The notes beneath the pieces were generated by a model. That model searched no databases. It saw only the letters and a program-made list of their open reading frames with translations, and was not told the origin of the DNA. DNA of 41,645 nucleotides, from assembly GCA_017408405.1 (NCBI GenBank), contig JAFQUP010000149.1, positions 1 through 41,645 of the forward strand. The letters run 5' to 3'. Made by a program: the position numbers and the translations under genes. Position 1 is the stretch's first letter. Each line of letters starts with the position of its first letter. This document shows positions 7,914-17,928 of the stretch, piece by piece. This DNA comes from Thermoguttaceae bacterium (GTDB lineage Bacteria > Planctomycetota > Planctomycetia > Pirellulales > Thermoguttaceae).

Positions 7914-9227
7914 TCATCCTTCTACGGATCTGAAAACAAGCCCTGAAAGCAGTTTGGGATAAAAATACGTACTCTTCTGGGGCATTCGTTCTCCCTCAAG
8001 ACAGAGAGTCTTAATATCATCAACTGTTGCCGGCATAACAAGAGCGACAAGCGGATATTTTCCCGGCTCCTGCTTTAAGTCATCGATAACTTCGGAAACA
8101 AGATGAACGTATGTTGGTTTCGGGGCATTTGGCAGCTCAAGAAGAGTATCCATAATCAGTTTGTGAAGAATACTGACGCCCAGATTTCTCCATTCTTCAG
8201 TATGATCAGCAGCTACGCCATCTTCCGCCATTTTCGCTTTTCCGTTTTCCGTCAGTTTTACGATTGTCCACGTATCATCTTTCGCCGTATACAGAGCGAT
8301 ATTTTCCTGACTGTCAAGTGTTTCAATATCCTCCCAAGCCGTATTTGCGAAATCAGGGCCGGTTCCAACCTTACGGCACTCAAAACAATTGCCCAGCTTC
8401 TCAATCATTTCATCAGAAGACATTACCGGAATACCGGGGAAAAGACGATGAGTTGGAAGAACAGCAAGTCCCTCATCTTCCATGCCCACGAACATCGTCA
8501 ATACGTAGTGCGCGGGATGATCTTTTGAAATTCCTTGCTGCCTGAGTTGATTAAGATAGTTACAGGATGTTTCATAACGGTGATGACCGTCAGCAATAAA
8601 AATCGGTTTTTTGCCAATCTTATCCTGAACAGACGCAATAACGGCTGGATCGGTCACTACCCACATTCTATGTGTAACACCGAGATAATCGATCGCTTCG
8701 AGCGGAGTTTTTCCCTCTATATTTTTATCCAGAATACTCATCACCTCGTTCTCGGCATCAGGATAAAGCCCGAAAATTTGGCTGAGCTGCGCCTTCGTTG
8801 TCGTCGTGAGCATAAGACGGTCCGCTTTTGCCGCGGCGTGAGTTTGTTCATGGGGAAAAACGCACCCCTCACCAAAAGGCTGAACCTCAAGACCAGCCAT
8901 AAAGCCTTTTCTCGTGTAGGTTTTTCCAGCATAATCAAATGTCTGATAATAGACGTACAGTGCCGGATCAGCTTCAGTGAACAGGACACCTTCGTCGAGC
9001 CACTTTTTCATGACTTTTCTTGCTCGAGTATACCGATTATCCTGCTCATCATCCGTGGGCAATGTTTTGTTCAGAATCAATCGAATGCAGTTGTTCGGAT
9101 GTTTTTCGTAAAGTTCATCCTGAAACTCAGGACTGATCACGTCATAAGGCGGAGCGATAACATCAGAAAGTTGACCGACGCGAGCCAAATTAAAACGAAT
9201 ACCATTAATAGGCTGAATGTTTGCCAT
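7914..9227 (-). CDS. DUF1015 family protein
   Basis: A 437-residue soluble protein matching the DUF1015 family as I remember it: the N-terminal VIAPPYDVIS (23-32), the central IADGHHRYETS block with paired histidines, and an MFVGMEDEGLAVLPTHR-type segment. The function of the family is not established; the widespread distribution and conserved polar motifs suggest an enzyme. GGAGG lies eight bases before the ATG and supports the start. It lies between parA and the mqnD-like gene on the same strand, with two parS-like sites just upstream, so it sits inside the partition region without an obvious functional link to it. Confidence 0.85.
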   Translation of the reverse strand: MANIQPINGIRFNLARVGQLSDVIAPPYDVISPEFQDELYEKHPNNCIRLILNKTLPTDDEQDNRYTRARKVMKKWLDEGVLFTEADPALYVYYQTFDYAGKTYTRKGFMAGLEVQPFGEGCVFPHEQTHAAAKADRLMLTTTTKAQLSQIFGLYPDAENEVMSILDKNIEGKTPLEAIDYLGVTHRMWVVTDPAVIASVQDKIGKKPIFIADGHHRYETSCNYLNQLRQQGISKDHPAHYVLTMFVGMEDEGLAVLPTHRLFPGIPVMSSDEMIEKLGNCFECRKVGTGPDFANTAWEDIETLDSQENIALYTAKDDTWTIVKLTENGKAKMAEDGVAADHTEEWRNLGVSILHKLIMDTLLELPNAPKPTYVHLVSEVIDDLKQEPGKYPLVALVMPATVDDIKTLCLEGERMPQKSTYFYPKLLSGLVFRSVEG

Positions 9228-9317
9228 AAAATTTCCTCCGATAGAACAATGGGTAAAAATATTAAAACAAAATGTAAGGATTTAGTCGTGAGCTTGAATA
9301 CTTCCGCTCAACAATAT

Positions 9318-9333
9318 CGTTTCACGTGAAAAA
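9318..9333. other. parS-like site 4
   Basis: CGTTTCACGTGAAAAA is the same 16-mer as site 1. It is the first of two sites spaced 22 bases apart between the DUF1015 and mqnD-like genes. Confidence 0.8.
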
Positions 9334-9339
9334 CAGAAA

Positions 9340-9355
9340 TGTTTCACGTGAAAAT
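9340..9355. other. parS-like site 5
   Basis: TGTTTCACGTGAAAAT matches the parS consensus at 14 of 16 positions and lies 22 bases from site 4, almost exactly two helical turns. Confidence 0.8.
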
Positions 9356-9368
9356 AATAAAGTATGGA

Positions 9369-10250
9369 TTACCCGACAAATTCCGGAACAACCAATTTAG
9401 GAATCAGACCAGTTTGGAATCCTTTCTCAAGAAGAAGACGAACAGCTTCTCTTCCGCGCTGGCCAAAATCCAGAGTCCAGTCATTTACATACATTCCGAC
9501 AAAACGATCAGCGAGTTCCATATTTAATCCGCGTCCAAATTGCAGAGCATATTCTACTGCTTCCTTCCGGTGATTTAGGCCATATTGGATACTTTCTTTG
9601 AGAAGACGATTTATTTCTCGAATGTTTTCGTCTCCCAAGTCTTTTCTGATACCATTCGCGCCAAGAGGAAGGGGGAAACCAGTTTTTTCCATCCACCAAA
9701 CACCAGTATCCACAATCAGCTTCAACCCCTGATTCATATACGTAAGCTGACCTTCATGAATGATCAGGCCGGCCGCGACTTCACGTCCTTCATTTTCTCC
9801 CTCAAGAACTTTTCCCGCCTCAACATAATCGAGAATACGGTCAAAGGGAACTACCACATAATCAAAAGGACCATCCATAAACATTCCAGCGGCCAGAAAG
9901 GCAGTCGTCATCGTCCCTGGAACGGCAATCGTTTTTTTCCGAAGTTCATCTTTGGTAAAATATTCTTTCGCGACAATCATCGGTCCATAATTATCGCCCA
10001 TACTTGCTCCACATGGACAAAGCATATAGATGTCGTTGAGATACGCGTAAGCATGAAGACTCAGTGCCGTCAGCTCGTAATGCCCGGTATGCGCCAACTG
10101 ATTAAGAGTCTCAATATCGACCAGTTTGTGGGTAAAAGAATATTTTCCGGTATCGAGCCTCTCTTTAGCCATTGCGTAAAACATAAAGGCATCGTCCGGA
10201 TCAGGACTATGCGCAACTTTAACCAACAAGGAATTCTGATTCTTTTCCAT
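9369..10250 (-). CDS. mqnD: MqnA/MqnD-family protein, probable 1,4-dihydroxy-6-naphthoate synthase
   Basis: A 293-residue protein with the periplasmic-binding-protein-like fold used by MqnA/MqnD enzymes of the futalosine menaquinone pathway. MqnD-like landmarks: HSPDPDDAFMFYAM (14-27; typical MqnD has SPCPND), LIIHEGQLTY and LPLGANGIRKDL. MqnD splits cyclic dehypoxanthinyl futalosine to 1,4-dihydroxy-6-naphthoate. The DPDD variant may mark a lineage-specific paralogue, so function is probable rather than certain. It has no signal peptide, which argues against an ABC-transporter binding protein. AGGAA precedes the ATG. No other menaquinone gene lies in the window. Confidence 0.7.
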   Translation of the reverse strand: MEKNQNSLLVKVAHSPDPDDAFMFYAMAKERLDTGKYSFTHKLVDIETLNQLAHTGHYELTALSLHAYAYLNDIYMLCPCGASMGDNYGPMIVAKEYFTKDELRKKTIAVPGTMTTAFLAAGMFMDGPFDYVVVPFDRILDYVEAGKVLEGENEGREVAAGLIIHEGQLTYMNQGLKLIVDTGVWWMEKTGFPLPLGANGIRKDLGDENIREINRLLKESIQYGLNHRKEAVEYALQFGRGLNMELADRFVGMYVNDWTLDFGQRGREAVRLLLEKGFQTGLIPKLVVPEFVG

Positions 10251-10469
10251 AAACGTTCCTTATCTGACTAACTTTTATTTGTGCCGAATTTGCGCGCAGG
10301 GTAAAGGAGAAAAAATGCTCCGTTTCTGCGGGAAATATTCATGCAGAAAATCTCTTTTTTTAATTTTAATAAAAAAGACGAAAAATGAAAAGTACCCACG
10401 GTAAAATATTTCCATAAAATTTGGAAATTAATCCCAAATAATTCCGAAAAAAACAGTCAGGAGCTTTTC

Positions 10470-11279
10470 ATGGGCAAATTCTGCGTCATACTTCCAGCGG
10501 CCGGGAAGAGCAGTCGTTTTGGTGATTTAAACTACAAAAAACCATTTGCCCCATTAAATAACCGTGCGGTCTGGTTATGGACGGCTCAGTATTTTTTGAA
10601 TCGCAAAGACGTCGCGCAAATAATTCTTGTTGTCTCCCCTGAAGACTATGACTCCGTGATCAGAAAATTTCAGGCAGATATTTCTATAAATGAGATCACT
10701 GTTGTCAAAGGTGGTCAGGAACGTTCCGATTCGATTGAAAATGCAATCAGCCATATCTCTCCGGAGTGTGATTTTGTGTGTGTTCACGATGCCGCGCGCC
10801 CATGCCTTCTCCCGGAATGGATTGATCGCGTTTTCCAGACAGCCTCCAAAACCGGCGCAGCGATTTTGGCAACTCCTCTGACAGACACAATTAAAAGAGT
10901 GGAGACTTTTAACACCAAAACAACAAGAAAAGCAGACAAATCCTCTCTTTTGGATAACCTGATCCCAGACGTTTTCGAAGAAAACTTCTCTGGTGACGGT
11001 AAGGTAGTCCAATCTCTAAATCGAGATGGGATTTGGCGTGTCCAAACTCCCCAGGTATTTCGCAGAGACTGGTTTGAGCAGGTTTACGCTTCACGTTCTC
11101 ATTCTGATTCCGCCCGAACGACAGATGATTCGATGCTATTTGAGGAGGCAGGTTTTTCAGTAAACGTAATCGAATCCTCATCACTGAATATTAAAATAAC
11201 GACTCAGACAGATCTTAAACTCGCGGAAGCAATACTTAAAATTCTCCCCCCCTCCAGAAAATCAGGTTTTTCCTTTTAG
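10470..11279 (+). CDS. ispD: 2-C-methyl-D-erythritol 4-phosphate cytidylyltransferase
   Basis: Third step of the MEP isoprenoid pathway: transfers CMP from CTP to methylerythritol phosphate. Nucleotide-binding AAGKSSRFG (10-18), GGQERSDSI (81-89), VHDAARP (105-111), TDTIKRV (138-144), TPQVF (193-197) and the late TTDD and NIKITT motifs are all present. At 269 residues it exceeds the usual 225-235 because of an inserted segment of about 35 residues (146-180) in the loop before the TPQVF strand. An SD-like AGGAG lies just before the ATG. Sixteen bases separate it from the next gene, so the two are probably co-transcribed. Its product feeds isoprenoids, including the squalene route represented by hpnC. 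Confidence 0.92.
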   Translation: MGKFCVILPAAGKSSRFGDLNYKKPFAPLNNRAVWLWTAQYFLNRKDVAQIILVVSPEDYDSVIRKFQADISINEITVVKGGQERSDSIENAISHISPECDFVCVHDAARPCLLPEWIDRVFQTASKTGAAILATPLTDTIKRVETFNTKTTRKADKSSLLDNLIPDVFEENFSGDGKVVQSLNRDGIWRVQTPQVFRRDWFEQVYASRSHSDSARTTDDSMLFEEAGFSVNVIESSSLNIKITTQTDLKLAEAILKILPPSRKSGFSF

Positions 11280-11295
11280 ACAAAGGAGTAAAAGA

Positions 11296-12531
11296 ATGAG
11301 ACGCGATTATTTGACAACAAGCCTTTTGATTTTAAGCGGCATTGGATTTTACGCATCCCCAACCAATGCTTCGGATATTCTGATTTTGAAAAAAGGCGGT
11401 CGTGTGCAGGGAACGTTTCTTGTCCCTCCGGCAGAGGCGGATTCTGTCTACCGTTTCAGGACAACTGACGGCGTTGAAATTACTATCAGACAAAATGAAA
11501 TTGATTCAGTTGAAAGAAAAGGTCAAAATGAAGATTTAGCGGAATACGAGAAAAAAAGAGAAGAAACCCCAGATACAGTAGAGGGAAATCTTGAGCTGGC
11601 TCACTGGTGTGCAGAGCATCGTCTTTTGAATCAACGAAAGGCACACTATGAAAGGGTACTTGAACTTGACTCTGAGAATGTTACGGCACGCCGCGCTCTT
11701 GGATTTAAAAAGATGATTGACGGAAAATGGCGAACGTCAGATACAGAAATGGAGGATCAGGGCAAAGTTAAATTTAAAGGCCGATGGGTTTCCAAACAGG
11801 AAAAAGAACTCCTCGAAAAACAGAGCGAAGAGAAACTTCGAACAAGCCAACTATCAGGACAAATAAAAAAATGGGTAAGAGAGCTTTCTGGCCCCAATTC
11901 TGAAAATGCTCTCTCGGAACTTGAAAGTCTTCGAGATCCATTAAGTGTCCCTGGTCTGATTAAGGCGTATCAGAATTCCAAGCTACATCCTCAGATAAAA
12001 AAGATTTTAATTAAATGTCTTGGCCGAATCGGAACGCAAGAGGCAATCAATATGCTCCTTTTACTCTCTGTCGATGAGAAGATAGAAGAATTACGTCTAA
12101 CCGCGCTGGATAATTTGAAACCAGTATCAGGTAAAGGAGTGACGGAATACCTTATTACGCGTCTTTCACCTAAAACCTCAACAAACGATCAAGTGAATCA
12201 TGCGGCATACGCGCTCGGAGAACTTGGAGACAATTCCGCTATTCCCAGCCTGATTCAAGCGTTAGTGACCACACACAAGTTCCAGGTCGTGACAGGAAAT
12301 CAGAGCGGTCAAACGAGTGCCGGAATGGGGAGTTCTTCAAACGGAGGGAAGGGAATGGGTTTTTCAATGGGAAGTTCGGTTCAAACAATATCCCAAGATC
12401 ATCAGAACTTTGAAGTACTCGAAGCGCTAAAAAAACTTACGAACGAAAATTTTTCATACGACCGGCAGGCGTGGCTTCATTGGTATCAACAGAGAAGCGG
12501 CGGCGCGGAAGCATCAATACGCGCCGAATAA
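11296..12531 (+). CDS. Secreted HEAT/TPR-repeat protein, function unknown
   Basis: A 411-residue protein with a Sec signal peptide (hydrophobic 8-20, probable cleavage after the ASPTNA segment). A small beta-rich part follows (about 27-75, ILILKKGGRVQGTF, with a second IEIR-like strand set), then a TPR-like helix pair (about 95-135). HEAT-type helical repeats occupy about 205-320 (ALSELESLRDPLSVPGLIKAY, AAYALGELGDNSAIPSLIQAL). Residues 335-365 are Gly/Ser/Met-rich and unstructured. The C-terminal WLHWYQQR resembles tails of planctomycete HEAT proteins. It is likely a periplasmic scaffold. AAAGGAG precedes the ATG, and it follows ispD by 16 bases. Confidence 0.75.
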   Translation: MRRDYLTTSLLILSGIGFYASPTNASDILILKKGGRVQGTFLVPPAEADSVYRFRTTDGVEITIRQNEIDSVERKGQNEDLAEYEKKREETPDTVEGNLELAHWCAEHRLLNQRKAHYERVLELDSENVTARRALGFKKMIDGKWRTSDTEMEDQGKVKFKGRWVSKQEKELLEKQSEEKLRTSQLSGQIKKWVRELSGPNSENALSELESLRDPLSVPGLIKAYQNSKLHPQIKKILIKCLGRIGTQEAINMLLLLSVDEKIEELRLTALDNLKPVSGKGVTEYLITRLSPKTSTNDQVNHAAYALGELGDNSAIPSLIQALVTTHKFQVVTGNQSGQTSAGMGSSSNGGKGMGFSMGSSVQTISQDHQNFEVLEALKKLTNENFSYDRQAWLHWYQQRSGGAEASIRAE

Positions 12532-12534
12532 TTT

Positions 12535-12550
12535 GGTTTCACGTGAAACA
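12535..12550. other. parS-like site 6
   Basis: GGTTTCACGTGAAACA differs from the parS consensus only at the first base. It starts four bases after the stop codon of the HEAT-repeat gene, and is the rightmost site found. Confidence 0.88.
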
Positions 12551-12968
12551 CCCCTTCGTAGAAGAATTTGTTCCAATTTTGTTTTCATTAAATATCAGGG
12601 ACCGGGGATTTTTAAAAACCAAGATTTCGAAACTCTGTTTTTAGAAGTCCCTTCACAAACACTCAGGTATCGTATTTTTGCATTCCGCAGCCCAGCTTAC
12701 CCCATTCTTCCCAATCACCCCATTTAATAAAAAATCAAACTTTTCCACAACAAAAAATCAAACACTATTCTAAAATTTATCCAGAGTTCCGGGATTATCA
12801 AACCGCGCAACCCCCCTATTTTAACCAATAAAGCTCAATATTCAAAAACTTTAGTTTTTTTTATTTTTTTCTTAAAAAATGTTAAAGTTTTGCCTGGGGC
12901 CATCTTGTCAAAATTAAGATTTTGTTTTATACTTTGAAACTGATATAGAGAATCGGGGGGGTCTTGAA
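12551..12968. other. Intergenic region upstream of dnaG
   Basis: About 420 AT-rich bases without a supported gene. A C6 tract (12811-12816) is followed directly by TATTTT and, 16 bases on, TATTCA (12839-12844). This is a weak candidate dnaG promoter that shares the C-tract layout seen at other promoters in the window. A G7 run (12955-12961) sits just before the dnaG start. Confidence 0.5.
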
Positions 12969-15221
12969 TTGCTATACGGTTTTTCGCTCGAAGTCAAAGA
13001 GCAAATCCGCCAAACAATCAATATCGTTGATCTGGTAGGCGAATATATCCAATTAACGCCGAAAGGCCGAATGTACGTTGGACTTTGTCCGTGGCACAAT
13101 GATTCCAAACCGAGTCTTCAGGTGGATCCTGAACGCCAGACGTTTCGGTGCTGGGTATGCGCAGACGGTGGGGACATATTCTCATTTATGATGAAAATGG
13201 AGAATGTTTCCTTTCCCGAAGCGCTTCACATGTTGGCAGAACGCGCGGGTATCGAAATCCCACAAGTTCAAACACGCAGACAGAGACGTCATTCAGGCGG
13301 TTCATCCACCTTCCCTGGTGAGTTTTCAGGTTCATTCAGGTCAGGAAACCAGACAGACGGAGAGGCGGTCCATTCTTCCTTTTCCAGCAAAAAGAAACTT
13401 CACGAAGCCGCATTCTGGGCAGAGAGTGAGTATCATAAGTGTTTTCTGAATCTCCCTGAATCGCATCCGGCACGAGTTTATCTTAATGAACGCGGAATTT
13501 CGATGGAAAATGTTTCCAAATTTCGCATAGGCTTCGCGCCGGAGAGCTGGAATTGGCTTGAGAAACGCACAAATCAGAATCAGAAACTGCTTAAAGATTT
13601 GAGCACCACGGGGTATTTAGGATATTCCGAGGAGCGTAAATCGTATTACGAACGATTTCGGGGAAGACTCCTTTTTCCGATTCATGATTCCCAGGGCCGC
13701 AGTGTTGGCATCGGGGGACGCGTCATACCTGGTGTTGCGACATTAAATGAAGGGGCAAAATACCTGAACACACCAGAGACACCGCTTTTTTCAAAGCATC
13801 GTCTCCTTTACGGTCTTGATTTGGCCCGACCGTCCATTCACCAGAAAAAGCGGGTGCTGGTGATGGAAGGATACACAGATACGATAATCGCTCATCAATA
13901 CGGTTTTACTGAATCCGTGGCGGTACTCGGAACAGCCCTTGGCATTGACCATATTCGAATTTTAAATCGTCTCGCGGACAGAATTTATCTAATTCTGGAC
14001 GGAGATGAGGCGGGACAACGCCGCGCGGCTCAAGTTTTAGAACTTTTTGTCGCGGAAAAGGTTGATGTTCAGATCGTAACGCTTCCGGAAGAGAATGATC
14101 CGGCTGAATATCTGGCGGAATTTGGGGCTGAAAAGTTCGAAGAACTCATTCAGACTCGCGCCAATGACGCGCTTACGCACGCTTTCATGCTCCATACGAA
14201 GGGGCTTGAATTCAGTAATATCCACCAATCAGAGCAGGCCTTGGACAAACTGCTCGGATTAATTGCCAGCGGAATATCACGCACAAACAGCAAGGACTTT
14301 GGGGTACTTTCCTTTCGTGAGGAAAAGATGCTTCAGCAGCTTTCGTTTTCCTTTTCCATCCCGGAAGAATTTTTACGGCGGCGTCTTCGTGAGATACGTG
14401 AAAAAGCGCGTTACTCGGCTTTTATGCGTGAGTCATGGAAACAGAAACATGAGCAGTCAGAAGAGACCGGTTTAAAACCGAAATCTGATCTGGCCGGGCA
14501 GGGGAGCCATCAGAACCTTCCGCCGGGACTTGACGAATCGGAAGCGTATTCCGGAGATGAAGAAACCTTTTTTGACGATTCCTTTGAGCCGGATGAAACC
14601 ATATCATTTTCCCAAAACAAAGGCGTCATTTCCTCCGAGCGAAGTGAAACGGCATCAGATGAAAAATTTGATTACGCGTCAGAGCCTGGACTTTTAACCC
14701 GAGAATCGTTTGAGGAACACGCGGACGAGGTCAATTGGGAAATATTCGGACGAATTAACGCGTGGGAAAAGGAAATTGTGGAAATTCTGCTGGCTTGGCC
14801 GGGAGTTTTATCCGCGGTACGAAGCCGAACAACTCCGGAACGGTTCCAGTACGTACCGGCTCGTGAGCTTTTTCTGCGGATGTGCGAAATGGCGGATGAC
14901 GGTCTGGAGCCAACATTTGACCAAGTCCTTGTTTCGTTCGAATCGGGAACAATGAAGAGCTGGCTAATTCGAATGGAATCCGCTTCTATTTGGAATCATG
15001 AACAGAAGCAGGAAGAGGATGTTTTGAAGCTGCTTGACCAAATTATGGCAAGTTTTGAGCAATTTCAAATGAAAAGCCGCAAACCGCAAGACATTTTCGT
15101 GTTTCATTCCGCCGGATTGAACCGCGAACAAAAAATAAATCTGCTTGACCAGTTAATTCAGGAAAAGCAGCGTCAAGTCGGGCATCGTTCCGACGATTAT
15201 GAAACCAAGGATCGGCATTAA
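12969..15221 (+). CDS. dnaG: DNA primase DnaG
   Basis: Synthesises RNA primers at the replication fork. The N-terminal zinc-binding domain has CPWH at 40-43 and CWVC at 61-64 (CHC2 type). The Toprim core has MEGYTD (299-304) and LILDGDEAG (341-349), which hold the metal-binding acids. About 750 residues against the usual 600: the excess is a Ser/Arg-rich linker at 100-140 and an acidic segment near 490-580. A C-terminal helicase-binding-like helical region follows. I start at TTG 12969 because homology begins near residue 6, no in-frame ATG or GTG precedes it, and a G-rich run lies eight bases upstream. rpoD follows in the same direction. Confidence 0.93.
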   Translation: MLYGFSLEVKEQIRQTINIVDLVGEYIQLTPKGRMYVGLCPWHNDSKPSLQVDPERQTFRCWVCADGGDIFSFMMKMENVSFPEALHMLAERAGIEIPQVQTRRQRRHSGGSSTFPGEFSGSFRSGNQTDGEAVHSSFSSKKKLHEAAFWAESEYHKCFLNLPESHPARVYLNERGISMENVSKFRIGFAPESWNWLEKRTNQNQKLLKDLSTTGYLGYSEERKSYYERFRGRLLFPIHDSQGRSVGIGGRVIPGVATLNEGAKYLNTPETPLFSKHRLLYGLDLARPSIHQKKRVLVMEGYTDTIIAHQYGFTESVAVLGTALGIDHIRILNRLADRIYLILDGDEAGQRRAAQVLELFVAEKVDVQIVTLPEENDPAEYLAEFGAEKFEELIQTRANDALTHAFMLHTKGLEFSNIHQSEQALDKLLGLIASGISRTNSKDFGVLSFREEKMLQQLSFSFSIPEEFLRRRLREIREKARYSAFMRESWKQKHEQSEETGLKPKSDLAGQGSHQNLPPGLDESEAYSGDEETFFDDSFEPDETISFSQNKGVISSERSETASDEKFDYASEPGLLTRESFEEHADEVNWEIFGRINAWEKEIVEILLAWPGVLSAVRSRTTPERFQYVPARELFLRMCEMADDGLEPTFDQVLVSFESGTMKSWLIRMESASIWNHEQKQEEDVLKLLDQIMASFEQFQMKSRKPQDIFVFHSAGLNREQKINLLDQLIQEKQRQVGHRSDDYETKDRH

Positions 15222-15345
15222 GCGGATCCGCGTCAAGAAACAGAAATGCCGGCTATTTTCGTCTGGGGCAGAGTCATTGGCGAAATGGCGTAACGGCACT
15301 TTTGATTGGAACTCAAATGTATCAGGGAAGATACAAGGAGATAAT

Positions 15346-17064
15346 ATGAATCTGTTTGACGAGAAAGTGCAGCCATTGGTTGAACGCGGGAAACAGCAGG
15401 GGTACCTCACGTTCACCGAGATCCAGCGGTATTTTGCCTCAGAAAATCTCAGTACTTTTGACATTCAGGAACTGCTTATCCAGTTTGAAAGAACCGGTAT
15501 TATTCTCCTCGAAAAAGCCGCCCGCCCAACGATTTACCAAAACACGATCGCGGCAATGGACGAAATTGATTTTTCTGACGATTATTCTGTCGAACCCCAT
15601 GGTTCCTCAAAACTCAAGGATGAGGATGACTATTACGACACCGAAGATGAGCTTCTCTTTTTACCTGATATTCCAGAGGAACAGCCAATACGTTCAGGGA
15701 TTGATCCAGTCAGAACGTACATGTCGCAAATGGCGGACATTCCACTTCTGTCACGTGAGGAAGAGACCGCGCTTGCCCGGAAAATCGAACGGTTACGCAA
15801 GAAATTCCGCTACGCGATGTTAAACAGTTTCGTTACCATGCGCAGCACGATCAACACGTTAAAAAAAGTCTATCGCGGTTCATTGCCTTTTGACCGCACA
15901 ATCAAAGTTTCCATGACCGAGGAACTCCGCAAGGAGCAGATCATGGCACGAATGCCTGAAAACCTGGCGACACTCGATGCACTTTCCCGCCGCAGCACGC
16001 AGTGTTTCAACATCATGATTTCCCGCAAAGCAACGCTGGACGCCAAACGCAAGGCACGCAGTCAGTTTTTAAACGCGCGCCGTAAAATGCTTTATCTGGT
16101 TGAGGAACTTAGTCTTCGTACCCGGCGCATTCACAGCACAATGCAGCAGTTGGAGCAGCTCGCCAATCGAATGATGAGCTTGAAGAAACAGCTTCAGGAT
16201 CCTAATCTTTCTCCGATTTTCCGTCAGCAGTACCGCCGCAAACTCTATCAGCTGATGATGCTTACGCACGACAGTCCGGAAGGGATGAGCCGACGCGTGG
16301 CAGCAATGAAGCAGTACCACAAGGAATACGAAGACGCGAAGAGCGATCTTTCCTGCGGTAACCTTCGCCTGGTCGTTTCTGTCGCTAAAAAATATCGAAA
16401 TCGCGGTCTTAGTTTTCTTGATTTGATTCAGGAAGGAAACACGGGATTAATGCGTGCCGTTGATAAATATGAATATCGCCGCGGCTTCAAATTTTCTACG
16501 TATGCCACATGGTGGATTCGCCAGGCAATCACTCGTGCCATTTCAGATCAATCGAAAATAATTCGAATCCCGGTACATATGATTGATTTGATGACGAAAA
16601 TGAAGCACTCCAGTATGCGCCTTCAGCAGGAATTGGGACGTGATCCGACTCCGGAAGAGACAGCAAAAGCCGCCAATCTCTCACTGGATGACTTTAACCG
16701 AGTGGAAGTGGTTTCACGTCAGCCAATCAGTTTGGACCGCCCCATCGGAGACAATGACGACAATTGCTTCATGGAATTCATGGATGATAATCGAATAGAA
16801 AAGCCGGAACACCAGGCCTCCAATGAAATGCTGCGTCAGAAACTGGAAGAAGTACTCATGACTCTCTCTCCGCGTGAACGTAAAATTATTCGCCTGCGCT
16901 TTGGTCTTGAAGGAAACGGCTACAGCTACACTCTGGAGGAACTGGGCAAGATTTTCAAGGTCACGCGGGAACGAATCCGCCAGATTGAAACGAAAGCGAT
17001 GAAAAAACTTCAAAATCCTAACCGTTGCGCCAAACTGGAAGGTTTCCTGGAAAAAGTTAAATAA
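15346..17064 (+). CDS. rpoD: RNA polymerase primary sigma factor RpoD
   Basis: The housekeeping sigma-70 factor, 572 residues. Region 1.1 is at about 5-58 ([19 protein letters not shown]), region 1.2 at 119-150 ([21 protein letters not shown]), a non-conserved region spans to about 330, and regions 2.1-2.4 run from 335 to 412 ([42 protein letters not shown]). Region 3 follows, then region 4 ([25 protein letters not shown]). The frame is open upstream to 15199, but AAGGAG at 15335-15340 and the beginning of region 1.1 fix the ATG at 15346. It sits 124 bases after dnaG, the classical macromolecular-synthesis pairing, and ends at a strong terminator. Confidence 0.95.
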   Translation: MNLFDEKVQPLVERGKQQGYLTFTEIQRYFASENLSTFDIQELLIQFERTGIILLEKAARPTIYQNTIAAMDEIDFSDDYSVEPHGSSKLKDEDDYYDTEDELLFLPDIPEEQPIRSGIDPVRTYMSQMADIPLLSREEETALARKIERLRKKFRYAMLNSFVTMRSTINTLKKVYRGSLPFDRTIKVSMTEELRKEQIMARMPENLATLDALSRRSTQCFNIMISRKATLDAKRKARSQFLNARRKMLYLVEELSLRTRRIHSTMQQLEQLANRMMSLKKQLQDPNLSPIFRQQYRRKLYQLMMLTHDSPEGMSRRVAAMKQYHKEYEDAKSDLSCGNLRLVVSVAKKYRNRGLSFLDLIQEGNTGLMRAVDKYEYRRGFKFSTYATWWIRQAITRAISDQSKIIRIPVHMIDLMTKMKHSSMRLQQELGRDPTPEETAKAANLSLDDFNRVEVVSRQPISLDRPIGDNDDNCFMEFMDDNRIEKPEHQASNEMLRQKLEEVLMTLSPRERKIIRLRFGLEGNGYSYTLEELGKIFKVTRERIRQIETKAMKKLQNPNRCAKLEGFLEKVK

Positions 17065-17117
17065 TCAGGTCAACCAACCTCCGCCAACAGCAGGTTATGC
17101 CGTTTAACAGCAGCAAG

Positions 17118-17149
17118 GCAGCACGCGTTTTCACGTGCTGCTTTTTATT
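17118..17149 (+). terminator. Intrinsic terminator after rpoD
   Basis: An 8-bp stem GCAGCACG / CGTGCTGC (17118-17125 with 17134-17141) is followed by CTTTTTATTT. It also separates rpoD from the convergent trpA. The loop side contains TTTTCACGTG, which resembles half a parS but is part of the stem. Confidence 0.88.
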
Positions 17150-17157
17150 TTTCATAT

Positions 17158-17928
17158 TTACCGAATGACATTTTTCATTCTTTGAATCAGTTCTCCCACC
17201 GGCACCACGGCATTTGCCCCGTAATGTTCAATTAATTTGACAAGAGGCGATCCAGCGATCACTCCATCTGCCTCATGTGCTGCCATTTCCGCCTCTTCAA
17301 ACGTTGAGCTTTCCAATCGAACGGCACACGGAACGTCCGAGACCTCACGTACCGCTCTCACGATGGAAGCGAGGTCCGTGGAAATTCCGTCTCTCGTTTC
17401 GGTAAGCCCCAAACATGAGACGACGTAAAGGAAACCTTCCGCCTCTCTGGCGATCATGGCGATCCTGCCGCTGGAAGCCGGCGTGACCATGGAGATCAGC
17501 GCGACACGGTATTTTCGGCAAATCGGGAGAAACTCGTCCCTCTCCTCAAACGGCAGGTCAGGAATAACCAGACCATCAATCCCGATCTCCGCGCAGGTCC
17601 GGATAAAGCGTTCAGAATCGTAGGAAAACACGACATTGGCGTAGGTCATGAAGACCAGCGGGATCGTCAGCTCTTTTCGGAGTTCCCGAACGAGGTCAAA
17701 AATTTTATCCGTCGTCGCTCCACCAGCCAAGGCACGCGCGTTCGCACTCTGAATGACAGGCCCTTCCGCGGTCGGATCTGAAAACGGTATCCCAAGTTCA
17801 ATCAGATCCGCACCGTTTTTCACGGCTTCACGAACGATTTTTCCGGTCGTTTCCAGGTCAGGGTCCCCACAGGTAATGAACGGAATAAACGCTTTCCCCT
17901 TTTCAAACGCTTTTCTCAAATTACTCAT
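17158..17928 (-). CDS. trpA: Tryptophan synthase alpha subunit
   Basis: Cleaves indole-3-glycerol phosphate to indole and glyceraldehyde 3-phosphate, passing indole to TrpB. A 256-residue TIM barrel: FITCGDP (17-23), [19 protein letters not shown] (42-60), [10 protein letters not shown] and [12 protein letters not shown]. Catalytic Glu is in ELGIPFSD. The second acid, Asp in the common ADGP motif, is Glu here (AEGP), a variant I associate with clostridial TrpA. The phosphate loop, usually VSRAGVTG, is also of that type. It overlaps trpB by eight bases (ATGAGTAA), indicating translational coupling. Base composition looks more GC-rich than neighbours such as parB, which fits transfer. Confidence 0.93.
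   Translation of the reverse strand: MSNLRKAFEKGKAFIPFITCGDPDLETTGKIVREAVKNGADLIELGIPFSDPTAEGPVIQSANARALAGGATTDKIFDLVRELRKELTIPLVFMTYANVVFSYDSERFIRTCAEIGIDGLVIPDLPFEERDEFLPICRKYRVALISMVTPASSGRIAMIAREAEGFLYVVSCLGLTETRDGISTDLASIVRAVREVSDVPCAVRLESSTFEEAEMAAHEADGVIAGSPLVKLIEHYGANAVVPVGELIQRMKNVIR

Noticed and set aside
8535..9329. Forward open frame of 264 codons opposite the DUF1015 gene
   Set aside because: Antisense to a well-supported gene, no SD, and the translation resembles no family.
9369..10250. MqnD-like gene as an ABC transporter periplasmic binding protein
   Set aside because: No signal peptide or lipobox and no permease or ATPase genes nearby; the internal motifs match the MqnA/MqnD enzyme group.
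17126..17141. TTTTCACGTGCTGC as a seventh parS
   Set aside because: Only the left half matches; the right half is the arm of the rpoD terminator stem.
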